In this document: positions 25,577-36,300 of the stretch, piece after piece | Layout of the letters: each line of letters opens with the position of its first letter | Numbering within the stretch: position 1 is the first letter of the stretch | Source: Rhodospirillales bacterium | Lineage (GTDB): Bacteria; Pseudomonadota; Alphaproteobacteria; Rhodospirillales; Casp-alpha2 | DNA: 38,025 bases | Assembly: GCA_021775095.1 (NCBI GenBank) | Contig: JAJFII010000041.1 | Location: forward strand, 1-38,025 | Direction of reading: 5' to 3' | Notes under the pieces: generated by a model | What the model was told of the DNA's origin: nothing | Database searches by the model: none | Seen by the model: the letters and a program-made list of their open reading frames with translations, nothing else | Translations under genes and position numbers: made by a program

Positions 25577-26239
25577 TTAGCGTTTTCGTGCGAGGGTTAG
25601 TCCGTCATCAACAGCCAGCATACTGATCGATACTCGGCTGTCGCCGTGTAGAGTTTTGTTGAATTTGCGGATGGTCTCCGTCGTACTTTTGGTGTTGTTC
25701 GGGTCGATCAACCGGCCGCGCCAAAGCACATTATCAATGGCGATCAGGCCGCCGGGGCGGGCGAGTTTCAAGGCCCTTTCATAATAACCCGGATAATTCT
25801 GTTTGTCGGCATCGATAAATATAAAATCGAAGGAATTCGCTTGATTGTCGGCCAGCAACTGATCCTGAACTTGCAAGCCCGGGGCAATGCGAAGATCGAT
25901 GATATCCTGGACGCCGGCCTCTTCCCAAAAGGGTTCACCCAGGGGAATGAATTGCCTTGTTAACTCACAGGTAATCAGTTCACCGTCTTGCGGCATGGCG
26001 AGGGCCATTGCGAGGGCGGAATACCCCATAAACGTGCCAATTTCGAGAACCCGCCTGGCCCCGGTAAGCTCGATCAAAAAGGCAATGAACTGTCCATGTT
26101 CCGGGGCAATTTGCCAGTCCACATTGGGCGCGTTTTTGGTGCTTTCTCGTAACCGTCTTAAGACGTCAGGTTCGCGCAGCGAAACACTTCGCAAATAGTC
26201 GTTGAGTGACGGTGTCAGGGGCGCAGCTCGATCCGACAA
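25577..26239 (-). CDS. Class I SAM-dependent O-methyltransferase (caffeoyl-CoA OMT-like)
   Basis: This is a member of the Methyltransf_3 family, which uses SAM and usually a divalent metal. Motif I is RRVLEIGTFMGYSALAMALA, followed by GELITCELTRQF, the metal/SAM region FDFIFIDADKQNYPGYYERA, and GGLIAIDNVLWRGRL. The frame is open from 26341, but the extra N-terminus is cysteine-rich and unlike the family. A TTG at 26239 with AAGGAA upstream gives a 220-residue protein of standard size, which I prefer. The substrate is unknown; bacterial relatives methylate catechols and similar compounds. It lies downstream of the 2OG oxygenase on the same strand, with ~260 bp between, so a separate promoter is likely. 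Confidence 0.85.
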   Translation of the reverse strand: MSDRAAPLTPSLNDYLRSVSLREPDVLRRLRESTKNAPNVDWQIAPEHGQFIAFLIELTGARRVLEIGTFMGYSALAMALAMPQDGELITCELTRQFIPLGEPFWEEAGVQDIIDLRIAPGLQVQDQLLADNQANSFDFIFIDADKQNYPGYYERALKLARPGGLIAIDNVLWRGRLIDPNNTKSTTETIRKFNKTLHGDSRVSISMLAVDDGLTLARKR

Positions 26240-26501
26240 CGGGCATTTTCCTTGATTTATTTTAGGCAGTGACCCAGAGCCATAATTTATTAATTGGATC
26301 GCCGATTTACAGCAAGCACAATGCGGTCGGAGATCCGCCAAATCAACCCATATGAGATCGTCTTTGGTCGCCGCAGGGACAACGAATCTATTTTGTCATT
26401 GCCGTTTCGTTTGGCGTTACCGGGCCGATAGAAGACGCCTAAACGCATTTTAGGACCGCCACAAGTAACCTGTATCATTACTCATATAAATAGTCATCAC
26501 C

Positions 26502-27149
26502 TTAAACAAAGGGCGGGCCGATGAACCAGCAAACCAGCGAGCGACGGGTGCCTGCAGTGATTTCGTTTACCCGATGGTACATGTGGGATGGAAATAGGAT
26601 AACCGATCCACGCGCCCGGACATTTTTTATGGTTTTTATCCGTTTTTCGGGATAATTCGGCCCCACAAGGATTTCTTCGATCATAAAATCTCCGCCTTCA
26701 TAATCGGTGCCGTCGGACAGCAGAATGGACATGCTGACCTTCCTGATCATTCCGGGCCAGCGGGAGTCGTCCGGATAGGGGGCGCGTCGCTGGTCCGCAT
26801 GCCAGGTGTAAAACTGCCCGGGGCCATAAGACGTATATTGCATGGATTCGGGAATGGTAATGTTCCACTGCCAGTACAATTCGTTTGTTTTGTGAACAAA
26901 ATTGCTGATTTGCTCATATAACCAGGCGTTTTCAGGTGTCTGTGTTAACCAGGCGACGGTCGAATCCCGTAGATTGTTTTCCGGGTCGCGGGCGACTTCC
27001 CCTTTCATGGAGTCCGTTGTTTCGCCTATTTGAATGACCGCATCACAAAAGGCATCGGAAAAATGTCCTTCAATGGCACAAAACGGATGTTGCAGTCGCA
27101 CGGTGATCAGTCCTCGGTCGTTATCCACAGGTTCTTGTATTTTAGCCAT
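26502..27149 (-). CDS. 2-oxoglutarate/Fe(II)-dependent oxygenase (prolyl-4-hydroxylase-like)
   Basis: The 215-residue protein has the Fe(II) triad of the P4H/PKHD superfamily: His117 and Asp119 in FYTWHADQ and His192 in HMYHRV. A 2-oxoglutarate-binding arginine lies in AGTRRSL (202/203). The YGPGQFYTWH and GGDFMIEE blocks are typical. Relatives hydroxylate prolyl or other side chains of proteins or small molecules. AAGGG lies six bases before the ATG. It is divergent from the giant adhesin-like gene across ~200 bp, which raises but does not show the possibility that the adhesin or its processing is a target. No signal peptide is present, so it acts in the cytosol before any type I export. Confidence 0.85.
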   Translation of the reverse strand: MAKIQEPVDNDRGLITVRLQHPFCAIEGHFSDAFCDAVIQIGETTDSMKGEVARDPENNLRDSTVAWLTQTPENAWLYEQISNFVHKTNELYWQWNITIPESMQYTSYGPGQFYTWHADQRRAPYPDDSRWPGMIRKVSMSILLSDGTDYEGGDFMIEEILVGPNYPEKRIKTIKNVRARGSVILFPSHMYHRVNEITAGTRRSLVCWFIGPPFV

Positions 27150-27350
27150 TTAAGGCCCTTTGTCGCCCAATATTTAAGCGCATGAAGATGAGCTTAAATG
27201 GCGAAACTGTCGAATTTAAATGACTTCACAAGGTGCCCGCATAACATAGTGATCAAATCCCCATTTGTGCGCGTCTTTTTACGACAAACGCGGGGAAAAT
27301 TAATGACGAATCCGACAGTGTACACACCTGAGGGTTAAACGAGGTTTACC

Positions 27351-30300
27351 ATGGCTGAAGAAATTGAGAACGAAGACGATCTGGTTGAAGAGGAAGAGGA
27401 GGACGTTCGGGAAACTGACGATCGTCAGAACCTCGATGATCTGACGGTTCTCAACGAAGATCAACAGGAACTCGATGATCCGGAGGGCCTGCAGCAGGAC
27501 GATGATCAGTCTGACTGGGAAGAGCCCGTCGCCAGCAATTCGCTTTCAACAATTCACACCGGTAGTCAGCCAACCGACGCCGAATTGTTAGCCAACCTGG
27601 CACCGGAAGGCGATACAATTATTGACGACAGCGATATCGTCCCGACCCAGGAGGTCGTTGGCCAACCCCTGCCTGGAATTAATGCCCCGGATAGGGAAAA
27701 TGCCAATTTCCAACGCGCTGATGACGTTGCTGTTGACGACGATGATGTGGTGATTGCCGACGCCGTTGGTCGGGTTAATGAAATTCCCGATTCTGAATTG
27801 CCAGATCAGCAGCCAACTGTTCGTGAGGCCGAACCCACCGTCGTCGACGATACGGTGATCGCAGGTGCCCCTGAAGCCCCGCCAGTTGCCGCCGCTCCGA
27901 TCACCGTCGCAGTTCCGCCGGTGACGCCGGTACCCGAGCCAGAGCCTGAGCCGGAAGACGACCCTGACGTTGCGGTCACGGACGCAACCGGCGATGAAGA
28001 TACAGCCATTGCCCTGGATATCGATCCTGCCGGTGCGGCAACGGTTCTGGTCAGTGATGTCCCGGCCGGATCGACATTGTCAGCCGGTACGGACAATGGT
28101 GATGGCACCTGGACGTTGACCAGTGCGCAAACGGATGGTTTAACAATTACACCACCGGCGGATTCGGATGCAGACTTTACCCTGCGCGTTACCGCAGACG
28201 GGGTAACGGTAGATTTGGGCGTAACCGTGAACGCCGTCGCCGATGCGCCATCGGCAGAAGCAGAAGACACCACCGGGCGGGCCGATACCGCCATCGAGTT
28301 GGACCTGGGGTCGGCACTTTCTGACATTGATGGTTCGGAATCCCTTTCGGTAACGATTTCCGGCATGCCGAACGGTGCGACTTTGAGTTCAGGGACCAAC
28401 AACAACGACGGAACCTGGACCGTCGATTCCACAGACCTTGCAACCCTATCGATTACCCCGCCGGAAGGGTTTGACGGGGAAATTCCCTTAACCTTGATGT
28501 CGACATCGATGGAAGCCGATGGCGGCGATACGGCGACGACGGAAGTGCCCTTTACGGTTACGGTAACCAACAACGTCGAGGCACAGGATGCAACCACCCT
28601 TGAGGACACCAGTGTCGCGTTATCCATCGACCCGGGCGCGGCGACGGAAATCGTCATCAGTGATGTTCCACCGGGGGCAACTCTTTCCGCCGGCACAGAA
28701 AACGAAGACGGCAGTTGGACACTGACCAGCGCCCAACTGGACGGGTTAACCCTGACACCAGCGGCTGATTCGGATGTTGATTTCACCCTGTCTGTCACCG
28801 GTGATGGTGTGACAACGGAACTTAACGTCACTGTCGATGCCGTTGCGGATGCGCCATCGGCAAGTGCAGAGGATGTTTCAGGACAGGAAGATACCGCCAT
28901 TGAACTGGACCTGGGGTCGGCACTTTCTGACATTGATGGTTCGGAATCCCTTTCGGTGACGATTTCCGGCATGCCGGACGGCGCGACTTTGAGTTCAGGG
29001 ACCAACAACAACGACGGGACCTGGACTGTCGACAGTGGCGATTTGGCGACGCTCTCCCTTACCCCGCCGGCTGATTTTTTTGGTGAGATTCCCTTAACCC
29101 TTTCGTCCAAATCGACGGAGGCCGTTGGCGGCGATTTTGCAACAACTGACGTGCCGTTTACCGTTACCGTCACCGATACAGTCGACGCCGACGACGTCAC
29201 CACGCGGGAAGATACGGCCGTCGCTTTGAATATTGATCCCGGTGTCGCCTCGGAAGTTGTTATTAGCGATGTGCCCGCAGGGGCGACGCTTTCCGCCGGG
29301 ACCGATAATGGCGATGGCACTTGGACAGTGCAGGCGGCTGATCTGGATGGCATTGAGATAACGCCGCCGGCAGATTCTGATGCAGATTTTACCTTGTCGA
29401 TAACAGCCGACGGTTTTACGGAAACCCTGAACGTTGTTGTTGAAGCGGTCGCAGATACGCCGACCGTTGGTGCAACCGACGAAACTGGCGCACAGGCAAC
29501 GGTCATACCACTGGACCTGTCGGCAGGCCTCACTGATACGGATGGATCGGAAACCCTGTCCATTGAATTGTCACAAATTCCCGATGGTGCGGTTATTAAG
29601 ATTGCTGGCGTAGAGGTACAGGCGACGGACGGAAGCGTGTTTTTGACCTCCGACCAGTTGGCCGACGTGTCGATAACGCCAGCAGAAGATTTTGTCGGCG
29701 AAATTCAATTGCAGCTCACATCGACGGCGACCGATACGGACCAGGATAGCGGCAACACCGATGCGGCAACCAATTCGACGATGTTTACGGTGACCGTTAA
29801 TGATCAGGGAGATTTTACCGTTGGTCGTGCGATTGGTACCGAGGACAACGCCATTCCCCTGGCCATCGTTTCCGGTGGTGCGGCGACGGTTACTATCGAA
29901 AACCTGCCTGAAGGTGCCATGTTGTCGGCGGGTACCCAAAGTAATGGGGTGTGGACAATTGATGCGGCGGACCTCGAAGGCCTGACGGTGACCCCGCCGG
30001 CGAATTCCGACGTCGATTTTACACTGTCGGTTACCGCCGACGGTGTGACACAAGAATTGGACGTCACGGTTATTGCTGATGCCGATGCGCCAACGGCGGA
30101 TGCCGAAAATGTATCAGGTGTTGAGGATACGGCGATTGCCTTGGATTTAACATCGGCCTTAACCGATACGGATTTATCGGAAACCTTGTCGATTACAATT
30201 ACCGGTGTACCCGAAGGGGCCGTATTCTCTGAGGGTGTTGACAATCTTGATGGCACCTGGACGGTCGACCCGGGCGATCTGGCCGGATTGACATTTACGC

Positions 30301-33300
30301 CTCCAGCCAATGAATACGGCAGTTTTAATTTGGCATTGCGGGCAACCTCAACGGAAACGGACGGCGGTGATACGGCGGTAACGGAAGTGCCATTTACGAT
30401 AACCGTCGCCTCGGATGGTGATTTTGGCACGACATCTGCCGCTGGCTTTGAAGATACAGCCATATTGCTGGACATTGACGTTACCAACATTGACGGAACA
30501 GAAATTGTTATCGGAGATGTGCCGGACGGTGCCCTGTTGTCAGTTGGTACCGATAATGGCGATGGGACCTGGACGGTTTCGAAAGAGGATGTCGACGGGT
30601 TAACGATTACCCCGCCTGCTGATTCCGATGTGGACTTTACGCTGTCCATTAGCGCCGACGGTCTTACGGAGACCCTTGAGGTTACCGTTGACGCCGTCGC
30701 CGACGCACCAACAGCAACAGCCCAGGACGTGGTCGGCGACGAAGATACTCCGGTCGGCCTGGATCTGGTCTCGGCGCTTACGGACACGGATGGATCCGAG
30801 GTCCTGTCTGTTACCATATCAAACGTGCCAACGGGGGCGACGTTCTCCGATGGGACCAACAACGGTGATGGCACCTGGACAATTGATCCAAATGATTTAG
30901 CCGGTTTGACCCTCACACCGCCGCTCAATTTCGAAGGCGACATGGGCCTGACCTTAAATGCGACGTCGACGGAGACCGATGGCGGCGATACGGAAACCAC
31001 CGTGGTGCCGTTTACGGTTACGTTTACCCCTGATCCCGATGAACCCAACTTTGTTGTCGTCGGTGCAGAAGGGGACGAAGATACGGCGATCCCCCTGGTC
31101 ATTGATCCTGGAACCGCCACAGAGGTGATTATCAGCAACATTCCGGATGGCGCTGTATTCTCCGCCGGTACGGATAACGGCAATGGAACCTGGACGGTTC
31201 TGGCCGATGATTTGGACGGACTGACCATTACTCCGCCAACGGATTCTGACATTGATTTTAGCCTATCGGTATCTGCGACGGATGCCGACGGGGTTACGGC
31301 TGTTGGCAATTTGGACGTCGCCGTCCATGCCGTTGCCGATGCACCGAATTTGAATGTTACCAGTGCCATTGGCCTGGAAGACTCTTCAATTCCGCTAAAT
31401 ATAACCTCGGCTCTCAATGATATCGATGGTTCGGAAACCTTAAGTGTCAACATTGATATACAGGGCGTGCCCGAGGGATCGGTTTTATCTGCCGGGACTG
31501 ATAATGGCGATGGCACCTGGACGTTGTCAGCCGATGATTTAACAGGCCTGACGATTACCCCGCCCGACGACTATTTTGGCGATATGACCTTACAGGTGAC
31601 GTCGACGGCGACGGAATCAAATCCGTCCGAAGCCGGCGATGTCTCCGTCAGTTCGGCCACGTCGTCAGCAACCTTTGGCGTCACCGTACGGCCCGTGACC
31701 GATAACCCAGAGCTTAGTCTGGTTGATGCCTCTGGTTCGGAAGATACGGTCATTGCCCTGAATATCGGCGCCAATATGGCGGCTGATACGACGGAAGATC
31801 TGTCAACATTGCAGATTTCAGGGGTGCCGAGTGGGGCCCAGTTATCGGCGGGAACGGATCTCGGCAATGGCATTTGGTCTTTTAGCTCTGACCAGTTGGC
31901 GGCCGGTGCCCTTGATGATCTGACGATTACCCCAGCGGAAGACTACAACGGCGAATTTACACTGACCGTATCGGCATTTTCGACCGATGGCGGGGTTGCC
32001 GTTCAGCAAATGAAAGTAGATGTAGATGCCGTCCCCGATTTGAGCGTGATCGAACAGGCTACGGGCCTGGAAGACAGTGCGATCGCGCTGGATATTACGG
32101 CGGCACCCGATGAAAGCGTTGTGATTTCGGGTGTTCCCGATGGCGCCGTTCTTTCGGCGGGAACTGAGAATGGGGACGGCATCTGGACCCTGACGGCCGA
32201 TGATCTCGATGGTTTAACTGTAACACCGCCTGAAAATTCCGACGTCGATTTCACCCTGGGCGTGGTCTCAGGTGCAGAAGTTGGGTCCATTGTGGTAACT
32301 GTCGATGCCGACGCGGATGTGCCTACGCTCGATTTGACGGCAGCTGTCGGCGCCGAAGATACGGCCATTGCGCTGGAAATTAATCCGGGGCTTGGCGATA
32401 CGGATGGTTCGGAAACCCTTTCAATTTCCATTGGCGATATTCCCTTAGGCGCATCGATGAGTTACGTCGATGAACTGGGACAAACCCAGTCCGTACAAAT
32501 TGACGGCACAAATGCCACTTTAACCGTTGAGCAACTTAATGGCCTGACAATCACACCGCCGGATAATTTCGACGGCACCTTTAATTTGTCGGTCTCCGCA
32601 ACGGCAACGGAAACAGATGGCGGTTCTTACCAGGTCACATCGGGAACGATGACCGTCGATGTGGCGGCTGTCGCCGATGAAGCCGACGTAACGGCGACGG
32701 CGGCGGGCACGGAAGACACCGCCATTGCCCTGAACATCGGTGCATCGGGCGACGATGATATTTCTGCGATCACGATTTCAGACGTACCAACGGGTGCTGT
32801 GTTAAGTGCCGGGACTGACAATGGGGATGGCAGTTGGACATTGGAGCCGGCGGATTTGCTTGGCTTGACCTTAACCCCGCCAGAAAATTCCGATGTGGAC
32901 TTTACCTTATACGTTACCGCAACTTCCGTCGACGGCAGCGACCAAACGATCAGCGACCCCGTGCCGCTAATCGTTAGCGTGGCAGCTGACGCCGATGCGC
33001 CAACTTTGGATTTGTCTAATGTGACGGGAGCCGAAGACACCGCCATTGCCCTTAATATCGACCCCGGCCTCACCGATACGGATGGTTCGGAAAGTCTGAG
33101 CATTTCCATTGGTGATATACCAGCCGGCTCAACCCTAAGCTACGTTGATGGTGGTGGGAATACCCAGGCAATTTCCTTTGACGGATCAAATGCGACTCTT
33201 TCTGCAGAACAGTTGAATGGTCTGTCAATTACGCCCCCAGATAATTTCGACGGCACCTTTGATTTGAGCATTTCCGCGACGTCTACGGAAGCCGATGGCG

Positions 33301-36300
33301 GTGATTTTGAAATCACATCGGGGACCATGACGGTCGATGTGGCGGCCGTCGCCGATGACGCTGTTATTGATACTCAAGCGGCAACCGGTCTGGAAGATCA
33401 AGCGATATCGCTGCAAATCAATGCGACGTCTGATGACCCTATTGATTCTATTGTCATCTCCGGCGTTCCCGATGGTGCCCTATTAAGTGCAGGAACTGAC
33501 AATGGAGATGGCACTTGGACGCTCAATGAGGGTGATTTGACCGGCCTGACAGTTACCCCGCCGGACAATTCCAGCGATGAGTTTGAGTTAGGTGTTGCCG
33601 TCACAACAACCGATGGTACGGATACAACGACTTCGACCGGAACCTTGGCGGTAAATGTAGAAGGGGTTGCCGATACTCCCGAATTAAATGTGTTTGCCGC
33701 ATCCGGCGATGAAGACAGTGCTATCCCGTTGCAAATCAATGTGGGTTTAACCGATACGGATGGATCGGAAAGTTTGTCAATTACGATTAGCGATATCCCT
33801 GCGGGGGCGACCTTGAACAACGGGACGCTGGTAAGTACGGATCTGGAATCCGGCAATCAGACATGGACTTTGAGTCAAAATGATCTGACCGGCCTGACGA
33901 TTACCCCACCCGCTGATTTTTCCGACGATATGCCGTTAACTGTGTCTGTAACATCGACCGAAGTGGATGGCGATACGGCAACGACAACCGGGACCTTAAC
34001 TGTCGATATTGCCGGCGTTGCTGACACGCCAACCCTTGATTTGTCAACACCGGCCAGTGGCACCGAAGACACGGCCATCCCACTGATCATAAATGCCGGT
34101 GTTACGGACAGTTCGGAATCTCTTTCGGTTACTTTGGGTAATATTCCGGACGGGGCGTCGCTCTCTTACGTAAACGCGGCGGGTGGCACGGAAATTATCG
34201 ACATCTCAGGCGGTTCGGTCGAGTTAACCCCGGAACAGTTAAATGGCCTGGCGATTACCCCACCGGCGGACTCCAATGAAGATTTTCAATTATCTGTGAT
34301 CGCTACATCCAATGACGAAGGGGACGAGGCGACCAAGGCGGGTATTCTCGATGTGACGGTAACCGGTGATGCGGATGCGCCGACGCTTAACCTTTCGGAT
34401 GTAACGGGTAACGAAGATACGGCCATTGCTTTAGATATCCAGTCCGCTTTAACCGATACGGACGGGTCGGAAACCCTTTCGATCACAATTGCTGACGTGC
34501 CGATCGGCGCTGTTTTAAGCGCTGGAAATGACAACGGAGACGGCACCTGGACGCTCGCTCCCGGTGACCTGAACGGACTGACTTTAACGCCACCTCTGGA
34601 CTTCGGGGGCGAAATCAACCTCGCCGTTACATCGACATCGACGGAAAACGATGGTGATACGGCGTTCGTTTCCGAAGCGCAGACGGTTACAGTCACCGTC
34701 GTAGATGAAGCGGATGGCGCAACAATCACCGCCAGTGACGCGTCGGGAACGGAAGACAATGCCATTGCCCTGAACATTGCTGTATCGGCGCAGGATGACA
34801 TTCAGTCAATCGTCATCACTGGGGTGCCCACTGGCGCGACGCTGTCGGCAGGAACTGACAATGGTGACAATACCTGGACCCTGGACGCTGCGGATCTAAT
34901 CGGCCTGACGGTAACGCCGCCGACAGATTCCGATGTGGATTTTGCTTTGGGTGTTTCAGTTACCACCGTTGACGGTACAGATACGGCGACAACAACGGGA
35001 ACGCTTGATGTATCGGTTGCTGCCGACGCAGATGCGCCAACTCTCAGTGCAACCGATGGCGCTGGTGCGGAAGACACAGCCATTGCCCTTAACATTAACC
35101 CGGGCCTGATGGATACGGACGGGTCGGAATCCCTGTCGATCACCGTCGGTGATATCCCGGCCGGCGCCACCCTGAACTACGTGGACGGCAACGGCGATAG
35201 CCAGGCGATCACAGTCACCGATGGTTCTGCCGATCTGACGACGGAGCAGTTGAACGGCCTGACCATTACACCGGCGGATAACTTCGACGGCACTTTCGAT
35301 CTGACGGTAGCCGCCACCTCGACGGAAGCTGATGGCGGTGATACGGCGACGACGACGGGTACATTAACCGTTTATGTGGCCGCCGACGCCGATGAAGCCT
35401 CCCTGACACTGGGTGCTGTTGGCGGAACGGAAGACGGCACCATCCCTCTTAACATCGGGCTGACGGCCGATGACGATATCTCGAACGTCACCATCACCGG
35501 TATTCCGGAAGGCGCCAGCCTGAGTTCAGGAACTCTTGTCAGCACGGACCCGGAGACGGGGGAACAGACATGGACGGTTGATGCGGGTGATGTTGCCGGA
35601 TTGTCGATCTCACCAGCCGCCAACTCGGACGTCGACTTCACCCTGGGTGTCTCGGCAACGACAGTTGATGGAACTGACAGTGCTACGGTGTCCGGCACGA
35701 TGAATGTCTCCGTCGCCGCTGATGCGGACGCGCCGACGCTTTCTGCATCGTCGGAAGGGGGTCTGGAAGACACAGCCATTGCCCTTAATATTAACCCGGG
35801 TCTGACCGATACGGACGGATCTGAATCGCTTTCCATTACGATCAGCGACATTCCAGCCGGTGCCAGCTTAAATGCCGGTACTCTGGTGAGCACGGATTCC
35901 GAGGGCAATCAGACCTGGGAGTTGAACACCACGGATCTGAACGGCCTGACGATCACTCCGCCGGAGAACTTCGACGGGACCATGGATCTTGCGGTTGCCA
36001 CCACCTCGACGGAAGCTGATGGTGGTGATACGGCGACGACGACGGGTACATTAACCGTTGATGTGGCCGCCGACGCCGATGAAGCGACCCTCGATCTGGG
36101 TGCCGTAAGCGGCACGGAAGACCAGGCCATCGCCCTCGACATCGGCGTCACGGCCGATGACGACATTTCGTCGATCACCGTCGGTGACATTCCCGACGGT
36201 GCGACGCTTACTTATGTGGATGGCAACGGTGATACCCAGGAGCTAACTGTAACCGACGGTTCTGCGGATCTGACGACGGATCAGCTCAACGGTCTAGCTG

